Assembly (NCBI GenBank): GCA_024403615.1
Contig: JAKSRM010000002.1
Coordinates: forward strand, 62,001 to 126,000
DNA length: 64,000 bases
Origin: Lachnospiraceae bacterium
Lineage (GTDB): Bacteria; Bacillota; Clostridia; Lachnospirales; Lachnospiraceae
Reading direction: 5' to 3'
Shown: piece by piece, positions 1 through 8,248 of the stretch
Numbering within the stretch: position 1 is the stretch's first letter
Layout: every line of letters begins with the position of its first letter
Position numbers and translations under genes: made by a program
Notes under the pieces: model-generated
What the model was told of the DNA's origin: nothing
Seen by the model: only the letters and a program-made list of their open reading frames with translations
Databases searched by the model: none

Positions 1-519
1 TTCATCTTCCACATGCATTACCGCATTATGTAAGTTCGGATCAAATTCCTTTCCTACTGCTTCGATGGCCTTTACTCCGGCGTTTTCTAAAACCGTAATG
101 AACTGTTTATGGATTTTTTCCATTCCGTCTACGAACGGAGAATCCTGTTCTGCTTCCGGAACATTCTTCAGAGCTAATTCAAAGGTATCCAGAACCGGCA
201 AAATCTTTTCTACCATGTCCCTAGCGCCCATATCATAGCGCATGCTCTTTTCCCGTTCCGTTCTCTTACGGAAATTATCAAATTCTGCAAATAATCTTTT
301 GTATTTTTCCTGGGCTTCTGCAAGAGCCTTGTCTGCAGGATTTTCTTCTGCCTCTGCTGCTTCTTCCACAACTTCGCCTTCCAAAACTTCTTCAATAGCT
401 TCTGCGGTTTCTTCTGCAGTTTCTTTAACTTCTTCGTTTACTTCTTCTGTTTCTTTTTTTAATTCTTCTTCCATTCTCTGCTTCGCCTCTTTAGCCCATT
501 TCATTTCTCTGTCTGCCAA
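1..519 (-). CDS. grpE: GrpE, DnaK nucleotide exchange factor (C-terminus cut by window edge)
   Basis: Cochaperone that releases ADP from DnaK. I translated this frame directly because the gene is open at the left edge. An acidic Glu/Ala-rich N-terminus is followed by a coiled-coil dimerisation part (EKYKRLFAEFDNFRKRTERE) and, near the edge, the family signature GKEFDPNLHNAVMHVED. The last residues lie outside the window. Start choice: a TTG at 519 has AGGTAGG 9 nt upstream, while the in-frame ATG at 504 has no clear ribosome site, so TTG is preferred but uncertain. It lies 21 bp after hrcA and shares its CIRCE-controlled promoter; dnaK and dnaJ are expected beyond the edge. Identity is secure. 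Confidence 0.93.
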   Translation of the reverse strand, partial: MADREMKWAKEAKQRMEEELKKETEEVNEEVKETAEETAEAIEEVLEGEVVEEAAEAEENPADKALAEAQEKYKRLFAEFDNFRKRTEREKSMRYDMGARDMVEKILPVLDTFELALKNVPEAEQDSPFVDGMEKIHKQFITVLENAGVKAIEAVGKEFDPNLHNAVMHVEDE

Positions 520-540
520 ACCTGTATGCCTACCTTTCTC

Positions 541-1629
541 TTATCCTTCGTCTTTTTCTTTCTTAAACGTCTTATCCAGGTTTCCGGTTACGTTTTTCAA
601 CGCATCCAGTACCTTTTCATAATCCATTCTCTTCGGTCCGATAATACCGATCTTTCCGTAAACGCCCTTTTCAAATTCGTAAGTTGCGGTTACTACGGAA
701 CAATCTTTCATGGAATTTACCGGAGTTTCTTCTCCGATATAAACCTGAATGCCGGTAGTATTTTCACCGATTTCTTCCAGACTGTCGGTAAGGAGTTCCG
801 TAAGCTTTTCTTTTTCTTCCAAGGTGGAGATCAGTCTGCTTGCATTTCCGTTATCGCTAAGTTCCGGATATTTGAAAATGTTGGTTGCCCCACTGGTAAA
901 AATTTCAATTCCGTCTGCCGAGCCAATGGCCGCCACAACAGCATTAATAATTTCCGTTACTAAAGCTCCGTATTCGCCAGCTTGGTCTGCCATATTGGCA
1001 GCCATGTCAAAATTGATTTCCTGAAGGGTCAGACCATTTAATTTATTATTGAAAAGAAGATTCAGACTTAATAACACCTGTTGATCTAAGTTCTGACTGA
1101 TCTTTATCATTTCGTTTTTAACGATGTTACCTTCTAGTACAATGGTACAAAGAAGTTTTCCTTCATCGAGCTGAGTTAACTGAACAAATTTCAGCCGGTT
1201 CTTGTTGGTCTGAGGCATAGATACCATGGAAGTGTAGTTGGTGTTGTTTGCCAGCATCTTCGCCATATCTTTCAGGACTTCCTCGATACGGTCTACCCTT
1301 TTGTCCATGATTTCCTGCATGTTTTTCAGGGTTTCTTCCTGTTCCTCGAGTTTCCGGTTTTTCTGACTCAGTTCTTCTTGTTTTCCGGAGAGCATATCGT
1401 CTACATACAGCCGATATCCGGCATCCGTAGGAATTCTTCCTGCAGAAGTATGTGGCTGGAAAATATAGCCCAGTTCCTCCAAATCTGCCATTTCGTTTCG
1501 GATCGTCGCAGAACTTAAATTCAAATCCGTGTATTTCGAAATGGTACGGGAGCCAACCGGTTCTCCTGTCTCCAGATAGTTCTTAATTACCGCTTGCAGT
1601 ATTTTCTTTTTTCTCTCATCTAATTCCAT
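541..1629 (-). CDS. hrcA: HrcA, heat-inducible transcription repressor
   Basis: Repressor of class I heat-shock genes; it binds CIRCE and depends on GroEL for activity. The 362-residue length is normal. The N-terminal winged helix (about 1-75) contains ILQAVIKNYLETGEPVGSRT, typical of HrcA, followed by SSATIRNEMADLEELGYI. The middle and C-terminal parts hold the GAF-like domain, with SGATNIFKYPE and a conserved end with GIIGPKRMDYEKV. It is first in the operon with grpE, and a perfect CIRCE lies between its promoter and start, so it represses itself. Confidence 0.97.
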   Translation of the reverse strand: MELDERKKKILQAVIKNYLETGEPVGSRTISKYTDLNLSSATIRNEMADLEELGYIFQPHTSAGRIPTDAGYRLYVDDMLSGKQEELSQKNRKLEEQEETLKNMQEIMDKRVDRIEEVLKDMAKMLANNTNYTSMVSMPQTNKNRLKFVQLTQLDEGKLLCTIVLEGNIVKNEMIKISQNLDQQVLLSLNLLFNNKLNGLTLQEINFDMAANMADQAGEYGALVTEIINAVVAAIGSADGIEIFTSGATNIFKYPELSDNGNASRLISTLEEKEKLTELLTDSLEEIGENTTGIQVYIGEETPVNSMKDCSVVTATYEFEKGVYGKIGIIGPKRMDYEKVLDALKNVTGNLDKTFKKEKDEG

Positions 1630-1686
1630 CTTTTTTACCTTTCGGTTCGCGCGCTTTATGGTTTCGCCTGAGTTTCCTTTTCCTTG

Positions 1687-1713
1687 TTAGCACTCAAATC
1701 AAAAGAGTGCTAA
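1687..1713 (-). promoter_or_regulatory. CIRCE operator (HrcA binding site)
   Basis: A perfect inverted repeat: TTAGCACTC at 1687-1695, a 9-bp spacer, and GAGTGCTAA at 1705-1713. This equals the CIRCE consensus exactly. It sits just downstream of the hrcA promoter and about 58 bp before the hrcA start. Confidence 0.97.
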
Positions 1714-1724
1714 CATCTGGTGTT

Positions 1725-1753
1725 ATATTAGCATTATAACAATTTACTGTCAA
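1725..1753 (-). promoter_or_regulatory. Sigma-A promoter of hrcA-grpE
   Basis: On the minus strand, -35 TTGACA (1748-1753) and -10 TAATAT (1725-1730) with a 17-bp spacer. The CIRCE element follows within 12 bp of the -10 box, so HrcA would block initiation or clearance. Confidence 0.85.
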
Positions 1754-1816
1754 CAATATTTCAATAAAAAACCGGTGAAAAATCTATGAAAAAGCGTCTC
1801 AAATTCCGACCGAAAC

Positions 1817-2275
1817 TTATGAAAAAATCAGCGTCAAAATCGTGCTAAAAGCGATGGATGGTCCGAAAGGAATTCTTCCTTGTTGGAAGTGTTTTCTCCC
1901 CAGAAAAGCCGAAATAAGGCCTAAAATGCAGGCAATCAGCACCATGAATAAAGAACAATCTGTTCCGAGGTATAAAGAAACCGCGAAAATCAGTTTCACA
2001 TCTCCTCCTCCCAGACTTTTTTTCTTTAATACCCGGTCCGAGGCTACGGCAACGATTAGCACCAATCCGCTGACAAATATTGCAGAAAGCACCTGTCCTA
2101 CCGGAAGGAAAAAGTCTCCACCAGGAAAGAATGGATAAAGTAAATAAGGAACCATCCAGTTCCCTATAATTCCTAATATGTATTTGTCCGGAATTTTATA
2201 AGACGTTAAATCACTATCGCTAATGAAAAATAAAAGAACGCATAAAAACAGATTGCGCACAAAAAACAGATTCAT
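1817..2275 (-). CDS. A24-family prepilin peptidase (TadV/CpaA type)
   Basis: Membrane aspartyl protease that normally cleaves prepilins. The 152 residues are almost all membrane segments. Both catalytic aspartates are in family context: SDLTSYKIPD early (like the DxRxxxIP motif) and GGGDVKL after the second loop. The short length without an N-terminal methylase domain fits the TadV/CpaA group. No pilin, ATPase or secretin gene is nearby, so its substrate is not visible here. The start has no Shine-Dalgarno match; an in-frame stop lies just upstream, so the ATG at 2275 is the first possible one. Confidence 0.8.
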   Translation of the reverse strand: MNLFFVRNLFLCVLLFFISDSDLTSYKIPDKYILGIIGNWMVPYLLYPFFPGGDFFLPVGQVLSAIFVSGLVLIVAVASDRVLKKKSLGGGDVKLIFAVSLYLGTDCSLFMVLIACILGLISAFLGRKHFQQGRIPFGPSIAFSTILTLIFS

Positions 2276-2301
2276 TTTTGCTTAAGACTTATTCTGCAGA
2301 A

Positions 2302-2330
2302 ACAATACTATATCTACCAGTAGACCTCAA
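2302..2330 (-). promoter_or_regulatory. Candidate promoter of the prepilin peptidase with embedded palindrome
   Basis: Minus strand: -35 TTGAGG (2325-2330), 17-bp spacer, -10 TATTGT (2302-2307). The spacer contains a short inverted repeat, TCTAC-CA-GTAGA (2313-2324), placed where a repressor could act. Support is sequence pattern only. Confidence 0.45.
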
Positions 2331-2353
2331 GGTTTACATGCAGCTGTCGAAAA

Positions 2354-2380
2354 GAAAAAAAGCCAGCCCAAAGGCTGGCT
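2354..2380 (-). terminator. Rho-independent terminator after the sulfatase-type gene
   Basis: Stem AGCCAGCC / GGCTGGCT (2361-2368 with 2373-2380), loop CAAA, followed on the minus strand by a run of T (2354-2360). It ends the surface-polymer operon and separates it from the prepilin peptidase. Confidence 0.85.
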
Positions 2381-2400
2381 TTAAAAAATCCAATGATTTA

Positions 2401-3669
2401 TCAATAACAGGTCCAGTTTTCTTCTACACCAATATCATCGTGTACGCCCCACCAATTTCCATCGGAAGTATCGAAGGTAGTTCCATTATTGAACTCAATA
2501 TAGAACTGATGGGCAGAGGTGGTCATCTGGTCTTCTTTGTTCTTCGTATAATTATTCAAAGCATTTTTTGTAAACGGATTTACTGGATTCTTAATAACTC
2601 TTCTCGTTGCCAAGGTTGGAACGTCCGCATTGGTCATGAAAGAATGATCGGTCTTTAAGGAGCCTGTTGCATAGAAATCCTTCACCATAAGAACCGGATT
2701 TACAAACTGGACATCTCTTCCGCCGCTCATCCATAAATGATCGAACTGATAGAGACTAAAGCCGTGGTCGGAAGTAATAATGATTCTGGTATTATCGTAT
2801 ACGCCCTGCTCCTTCAGATAAGCAAACCATTCTCCCAGCGTTTTATAGGTCGCAATGTTTGTCATGTAATGGGTCTGCTGCTGATAGTCATCCATATACA
2901 TCAAAACACCATCTTTGGACCTTGTGGTCAGATCATAGTCTGCACAATCCTCTACATAGGTCGGCCAATGAGTAATATCATTCTGTAAAAACAGGAAGGT
3001 GTTTTCTTCCGAATCACTGATATCGGTCAAAGATGGCAGCGCATCCAGAACCGCTTTTCTCTGACTAAACCAGGTATCAATATTTACCATGTTGTAGTAT
3101 TCCAGCGGATCATCGTATGGCTGGTATGCATACTGCACATTATAGGCATTGATATTTTCATAGCCTTTATAAATGCTTAAATCCGGAATCTGCTGGTAGT
3201 TTGCAAAAGGCGGATCGCATACGGTAACTTTAAATCCATTATTATTAAACAATACCGGAAGGACCTTTAAGGCTTCGTTATGTTTATCTACCAGAAGCTC
3301 TGAATCTCTCTCGTTCATCGCCCATGGGGTATATTCATAACCGCCATACAAAGCCGGAAGGGCGTAATTCGTATGACATCCATATCCAGCCGTATTCGGA
3401 TAATAGGTAAAGCCGGAAAACTCCTCTTCTAAAAGAGGCTCGTCTTCAAACATAAACGGAACATAACCATTAATGGCACGGTCAATCATAATAACAATAA
3501 CATTCATGCCATTTTTGCTTAACGGAATGATTTTTTCTCCGGACTCCAGGTCGAAGGCAGAATTAATTTCCTGACCATAGGCGGTAAAAGCAAACACCGT
3601 CGTCAATAAAAGGACTACGGATGCCGTTGCTACCAATATTCTTTTTATCTTTTTAACGAAGCTTGTCAT
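2401..3669 (-). CDS. Sulfatase/LtaS-like phosphotransferase paralogue, secreted or membrane-anchored
   Basis: About 422 residues. An N-terminal hydrophobic segment (about 11-30) is followed by an extracytoplasmic alkaline-phosphatase-superfamily domain. Visible motifs: VIVIMIDR (first metal aspartate, about D63), CHTNYALPALYGGY with the candidate nucleophile Thr (about T100), and the late metal motif TSDHGFSLYQ. It aligns along its length with the C-terminal half of the next gene upstream, so the two arose by duplication. The upstream gene ends in a TGA at 3672-3674 with AGAGG before it; the ATG at 3669 has better spacing than the TTG at 3675. It may transfer or remove phosphoglycerol or similar groups on a surface polymer; the substrate is inferred, not shown. 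Confidence 0.75.
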   Translation of the reverse strand: MTSFVKKIKRILVATASVVLLLTTVFAFTAYGQEINSAFDLESGEKIIPLSKNGMNVIVIMIDRAINGYVPFMFEDEPLLEEEFSGFTYYPNTAGYGCHTNYALPALYGGYEYTPWAMNERDSELLVDKHNEALKVLPVLFNNNGFKVTVCDPPFANYQQIPDLSIYKGYENINAYNVQYAYQPYDDPLEYYNMVNIDTWFSQRKAVLDALPSLTDISDSEENTFLFLQNDITHWPTYVEDCADYDLTTRSKDGVLMYMDDYQQQTHYMTNIATYKTLGEWFAYLKEQGVYDNTRIIITSDHGFSLYQFDHLWMSGGRDVQFVNPVLMVKDFYATGSLKTDHSFMTNADVPTLATRRVIKNPVNPFTKNALNNYTKNKEDQMTTSAHQFYIEFNNGTTFDTSDGNWWGVHDDIGVEENWTCY

Positions 3670-3671
3670 CG

Positions 3672-6224
3672 TCAATTAACCTCTTCATATCTTGTCCAGT
3701 TATTCTCGTCATATATATTATCATGAACACCCCACCACTGGCCATCGGAAGTATTGAATACATTACCGTTGTTGGAGCTGATATAAAACTCGTCGGAGGT
3801 GGTCATAATCTGATCTTTTTCATTCTTCTTCGCATCGGAATTAATCGCATTTCCGGTAAACGGATTCTTTGCGTTTGGAATCAGGCCTTCTACCGCAAAG
3901 GTTGGAACGTCTGCATTGGTCATAAAGCTCTGATCCGTCTTCACGTCACCAGATGCATTAAAGTCTTTTACCAAAAGAAGCGGATTGCAGAACATAACGT
4001 CTCTTCCTGCAGACATCCACAGCTCATCAATTTGATAAAGGCTATAGCCATGATCCGCTACGATAATGATTCTGGTGTTATCATAAACGCCTTCTTCTTT
4101 CAGATAATCCAGCCATTTGCCGATTTCCAAAAGAGAGGCCATATTTACCTGATAGTTCTGCACCTGAACGGAAGAATCCATAAACATGGTCAGGCCTTCT
4201 AAGGTTCTTGTCTCCTGTGGAAGTTTCACGGAAGTTTCCAAAGCGGTTCCCGGAACGTAATCCGGCGTTCTTAAGAAGGTAGCGGAATGAGGAGCTTCAT
4301 TCTGCATTACTAAAAGAGAACCTTTTGTATCCTCGGTTATTTCCGTCATATTTTCTAATTCTGTCAAAACAGAATAGCTTTCTAAGAATACCGCCTCATT
4401 TACGGAAAGGCTGGAAGCTCCAAAGTAGTTGCCATCCAGATAAACCAGGTCTCTTAATGCCAGTGGGAAGGACTTCATTAAGCTATAGGCAAAGAAGTTC
4501 TTGGACTGGGCGGTGGCAAGTTTTACTCCACCAACAACAGAATCGTTGGAAATAAAGGTTCCATCTAAATTATAGGCATCAATGCCTTCATATTCGTCAT
4601 AAATACTCAGGTCTGGAATTTCTGAATAGCCTGCATACGGAGGATCACAAACCGTTACGTCGTATCCATTTTTCGAGAACAGTACTGGCAACGTTAACAA
4701 AGCTTCGTTATGCTTTTCTTCCAGAGACTGGTCTGCTCTCTTGTTCATCGCAATCGGCGTGTAATCATAACCGCCAAAAAGGGCCGGCGCTGCAAAGTTG
4801 GTATGATCTCCAAAGGAAAGGGTATTCGGATAATAAGTAAAGCCCGAATACATTTCGTTTAATTCTTCTTTTTCCTCCAGCATAAACGGAACGTAAGCGC
4901 TGACCGCACGATCCAGCATGAACACGATAACATTCTTTCCGTTTTTACTTAAGGAAAGCATCTTTTCCGGATTCTCCGTTGTAACACGTTCCGGACTCTT
5001 TTCCAGAATGGAATTCATGTTGGAAGTATTTACTACAACTAAAGCCAAAGAGCCCACAATTGCAATCAAGCAAATATACGGAACAATCTTCTCGCAGAAC
5101 TTCAGCAATAGAACCAGACAGCCAGCAACAGCCACAAATACTACGGAACTGATGATGATCTCACTGATGCTGAATTCTGGCCGAATATCATATACCAAGT
5201 AGGTAGAAATGGTTCCGGTCTTTGTTCCAAAGAACATAAAGTTAATAATCGCCGTAATACTAAATACCCAGATAATGTAGGTAATGATGTTTCTACCCTT
5301 CGGTTTCGCAAGATAATAGAATACGCTGATCCATATCATAAAGAAACCGCAGGCAATACTTACGGTACTGATTAAAATCGTCGTAGGCGTCGTGGAACCG
5401 CTGATGAATTCTACTGGAGAAGCAGATAAAACGGACAGCGGAATGAAAAGGCCGGTGATAATCGTAAGCGCAAGAGCACCCAGCACATAAACCCGGGTCT
5501 TTATCGGCTTCACTTCTTTTACGACCTTCGGAGCCTTCGGTTTTCTGCGCTTTAAGATAATCTTCATGACGATGTTTTTACATACGGAGAAGATCTGGTT
5601 TAAGGTCCAATAGAATACCAAGCCGGATGGGCTGTTATATAAGAGAACCAGGAAAATTGCGGCAATACCGTAGGTCTGGATTTTATCCCGGATTGGGAAT
5701 CCTTTCAGGTAAATAAAGGCCGATGCCACATTAATCAAGGTCATTAAAATCGGCATAAAGTTCACGCTGAAAGCCCCCAGATTGATTAACTGGTCTGGCT
5801 GGCCTAAATCCTTCAGGAATAAGAAGGACATTCCTTTCAACAACTGAAGGTTGGAAAGGAAATGATAAGCGGAAATAAAGAATGGAATCTGAAGCAGCAA
5901 CGATAAGGAACTCTTCAGGGCGTAAATCGGTTTGTAATGCTGGCTCCGATAATACTCGGTCAGAATCATATATCTTTCATCGCCCTTGAAGGTTTTCTTG
6001 ATATGGTTCACCCATTTCGCCATGGAGTTCACCTTGTCCCGCTCTTCCTCCTGCATGGCATCGGCCCTCTTATACAGGGGAAGGACCATAAAGTTCATGA
6101 CCAGACTGAGGGCCAGAATGGCAATTCCTGGGTTGGAGAAAATACGGTAGGCTAAGGAGAAGACTACCTCAAAAATCATTTCCAGGGGCATTATGAAAAG
6201 ATTGTAAAGCACCGTTACAAACAT
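3672..6224 (-). CDS. YidC/Oxa1-type insertase fused to a sulfatase/LtaS-like domain
   Basis: An 850-residue membrane protein in three parts. Residues 1-225 match the YidC/Oxa1 core: five hydrophobic helices, a basic residue in YKRADAMQ (about R53) and the late helix GLVFYWTLNQIFSVCKN. Residues 245-400 add about five more helices. Residues 430-850 are an extracytoplasmic sulfatase-type domain with VIVFMLDRA (D438), HTNFAAPALFGGY (Thr475 as candidate nucleophile) and ADHGYSLYQ. YidC proteins are usually 200-300 residues in Gram-positives, so the fusion is unusual. The gene lies between a CDP-glycerol-type transferase and a paralogue of its own C-terminal domain, which suggests a role in building or decorating a cell-surface glycerophosphate polymer. 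The YidC part may be a scaffold or flippase-like unit rather than the housekeeping insertase. Confidence 0.8.
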   Translation of the reverse strand: MFVTVLYNLFIMPLEMIFEVVFSLAYRIFSNPGIAILALSLVMNFMVLPLYKRADAMQEEERDKVNSMAKWVNHIKKTFKGDERYMILTEYYRSQHYKPIYALKSSLSLLLQIPFFISAYHFLSNLQLLKGMSFLFLKDLGQPDQLINLGAFSVNFMPILMTLINVASAFIYLKGFPIRDKIQTYGIAAIFLVLLYNSPSGLVFYWTLNQIFSVCKNIVMKIILKRRKPKAPKVVKEVKPIKTRVYVLGALALTIITGLFIPLSVLSASPVEFISGSTTPTTILISTVSIACGFFMIWISVFYYLAKPKGRNIITYIIWVFSITAIINFMFFGTKTGTISTYLVYDIRPEFSISEIIISSVVFVAVAGCLVLLLKFCEKIVPYICLIAIVGSLALVVVNTSNMNSILEKSPERVTTENPEKMLSLSKNGKNVIVFMLDRAVSAYVPFMLEEKEELNEMYSGFTYYPNTLSFGDHTNFAAPALFGGYDYTPIAMNKRADQSLEEKHNEALLTLPVLFSKNGYDVTVCDPPYAGYSEIPDLSIYDEYEGIDAYNLDGTFISNDSVVGGVKLATAQSKNFFAYSLMKSFPLALRDLVYLDGNYFGASSLSVNEAVFLESYSVLTELENMTEITEDTKGSLLVMQNEAPHSATFLRTPDYVPGTALETSVKLPQETRTLEGLTMFMDSSVQVQNYQVNMASLLEIGKWLDYLKEEGVYDNTRIIIVADHGYSLYQIDELWMSAGRDVMFCNPLLLVKDFNASGDVKTDQSFMTNADVPTFAVEGLIPNAKNPFTGNAINSDAKKNEKDQIMTTSDEFYISSNNGNVFNTSDGQWWGVHDNIYDENNWTRYEEVN

Positions 6225-6240
6225 TTACGTTTCCTTTTTG

Positions 6241-7542
6241 TTACTTCTTTTTACCAAATAAGCCGGACTTTTTCTGGCTGGCTTCCTGAGCTTTCTGCTC
6301 TGCCGCTGCTACCAGTTCGTCATGCTTCTTAATTACATAATCTACAATATTCTTTGTGGCCTTCCCGCGTTCCTGCCAAGCCTCATCTCTTGCAGCATTT
6401 CTTCCGGCTTTATACTCTTCGGAATCAATCACTTCGTCGATGATTTCCTTCATGTTATCAAAATCTTCCTGCTTTAACTGGCGGCCGATTTTTGGAAGAG
6501 TGGAAAGAAGCCAGGTCGGTCCTTCAAACCATGCAGCATCATATACTTCGTACTGGAAAGTGGTATCTGCATACATAATCGGACCATCAAATACAAAAGC
6601 ATAATCAAATACAACTCCGGAATAATCCGAAATCAGAATATCGGACTCATTCAGGCAGTCAAAATTATCAATATCAAAATTCCAGCTGAGATTCTCATTA
6701 TCCGGGAACTGCTCCATTAAGGACTTCAGCATTTCCGGATCTACGGTCTTAGTCTGTGGATGCGGACGGATAATAATCTTATAACCGGTATTAATCAGTT
6801 TCTGGATAAACTCTGCGCCATATTTATTCAGAATGCAGGCATCACCCCAAGAAGGTGCCAAAAGAACGGTTCGCTTCTCGTTATGTTTCCGTCCTTCTTT
6901 ATTCAAGCGTTCCATTAAGCTGTCCAGATTCGTTACGCCGGCAACTTCCAATTCTTTTACCGGATAATTCCGCATCTGCTCCATGGCCCGAATCTGCTCT
7001 CTTTGGAATTCGCCTGTCATAAGAACCACATCATAGTGGTCCAAACCGAACATACGGTAAACCGTTGCATCATAAATGCCATGGAAAATATGGATGTAGC
7101 ATTCTACGTCTTTGGAACGTTTCCACTGCAATACATCCAGACCTGGCGTGGTAGAAAGACAGATTACCGCACTCATCATATTTAATTTGGCAAAGGCCAT
7201 ATTTCCTTCACCAACGAATTCGCATTTTACATGTTCATATTTTTCTTCCAGAGCAGGATCATCTTTGGAAGCCGTCAGATATTGGCAGTCTACTCCTCTG
7301 CGTTCAAATTCATCGCAGACTGGCTTAAAAATGTTCCAATAGGTCTTGCTGTCACTGAAAATAACACAGGTAGATTTCTTTAAATCTTCCTGCTTTCCAC
7401 GGCCTCCCTGAAGGAAAAACTTGAATTTAATAAAAAGACCCCGGACAACAAAAATGCCGGCTGTTACTACGCCGATAATAATGGCGAACAGCATACTTCC
7501 TGTTCCCGGGTCTATATAATTCAAGAAATTATGAAATAACAT
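6241..7542 (-). CDS. CDP-glycerol glycerophosphotransferase family protein (TagB/TagF-like)
   Basis: 433 residues. One N-terminal membrane helix (IDPGTGSMLFAIIIGVVTAG) is followed by a GT-B type domain. Family features include HIFHGIYDATVYRMFGLDHY (acceptor region with HG), LLAPSWGD, IIIRPHPQT and SDILISDYSGVVFDYAF, the signature of teichoic-acid glycerophosphotransferases. The lysine-rich tail is probably cytoplasmic. The enzyme would add glycerophosphate from CDP-glycerol to a lipid-linked or glycolipid acceptor. It begins the cassette continuing into the YidC-sulfatase gene 16 bp downstream. Confidence 0.85.
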   Translation of the reverse strand: MLFHNFLNYIDPGTGSMLFAIIIGVVTAGIFVVRGLFIKFKFFLQGGRGKQEDLKKSTCVIFSDSKTYWNIFKPVCDEFERRGVDCQYLTASKDDPALEEKYEHVKCEFVGEGNMAFAKLNMMSAVICLSTTPGLDVLQWKRSKDVECYIHIFHGIYDATVYRMFGLDHYDVVLMTGEFQREQIRAMEQMRNYPVKELEVAGVTNLDSLMERLNKEGRKHNEKRTVLLAPSWGDACILNKYGAEFIQKLINTGYKIIIRPHPQTKTVDPEMLKSLMEQFPDNENLSWNFDIDNFDCLNESDILISDYSGVVFDYAFVFDGPIMYADTTFQYEVYDAAWFEGPTWLLSTLPKIGRQLKQEDFDNMKEIIDEVIDSEEYKAGRNAARDEAWQERGKATKNIVDYVIKKHDELVAAAEQKAQEASQKKSGLFGKKK

Positions 7543-7622
7543 TACTGCCTGTCGTTCACAGCACTGAATCTTTTCACAGGAAAATTCAGGCCTTGTAAAA
7601 ATTTTGTATACGCAACTTATTT

Positions 7623-7651
7623 ATTTTACCATAAGAACGTATACCTTGCAA
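7623..7651 (-). promoter_or_regulatory. Promoter of the surface-polymer cassette
   Basis: Minus strand: -35 TTGCAA (7646-7651), 17-bp spacer, -10 TAAAAT (7623-7628). It lies after the lipoprotein stop and about 80 bp before the transferase start, giving an untranslated leader of about 75 nt. Confidence 0.6.
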
Positions 7652-7665
7652 TTCAGAGCGTACTC

Positions 7666-8190
7666 TTATTGCAAAATATGAATACCATTCAAAACGGCCA
7701 TAGCCATATCCGAATCATATTCATAGCCGGTGATTTTCACCTCGACGCAGACGTTACCGCTAACGCCCTTCAGAATCTGTACTGGCTGATCTCCGGACAT
7801 ATACGAAATACCGGTCCAAGATAATTCTCCAGCAGAGAATTTTTTAATGTCTGAGGTGATATATGCCGCCTTTGCGTCTTTTATATCTTTTTCTACCGTA
7901 TCTTTATCGGTGTTTATTATCTGGAAACATTCCAGGCTGAATTCCGCCGGTTGGATCCACAAACTATCCGGGTCTTCGATATCAATCAGACTTCCTCCCG
8001 TCAAGGTCATTCCATCCGGAACAAAAACCTGGAAGGAGCCCCAGGTCTTTTGTTCACCTAATATTTCCGCATGGGATTCGGGCTGCTGATCTGGACCTGC
8101 TTCAGGGGTTTCTTCTTTTCCACAACCAGCAGTCGCCAGAATCGCCATAACCATAGATACGATAACTATAATTCGAAATAATTTTTTCAT
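7666..8190 (-). CDS. Putative lipoprotein of unknown function
   Basis: 174 residues. A lipoprotein signal peptide ends at a lipobox (LATAGC), followed by a Glu/Pro-rich linker; no family is recognised in the rest. A ribosome site (AGGACAGG) precedes the ATG. It lies 58 bp downstream of the symporter on the same strand and is probably co-transcribed with it, so it may be a surface partner of the transporter; that link is inference. Confidence 0.6.
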   Translation of the reverse strand: MKKLFRIIVIVSMVMAILATAGCGKEETPEAGPDQQPESHAEILGEQKTWGSFQVFVPDGMTLTGGSLIDIEDPDSLWIQPAEFSLECFQIINTDKDTVEKDIKDAKAAYITSDIKKFSAGELSWTGISYMSGDQPVQILKGVSGNVCVEVKITGYEYDSDMAMAVLNGIHILQ

Positions 8191-8248
8191 TTTTCCTGTC
8201 CTAAATGCATGTTTTCTTTTTGCATTTATATTTTAACAGAAAACCTCC

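Noticed and set aside
242..622. Ser/Ala-rich plus-strand open frame
   Set aside because: It is the reverse complement of the Glu/Ala-rich N-terminus of grpE and the end of hrcA.
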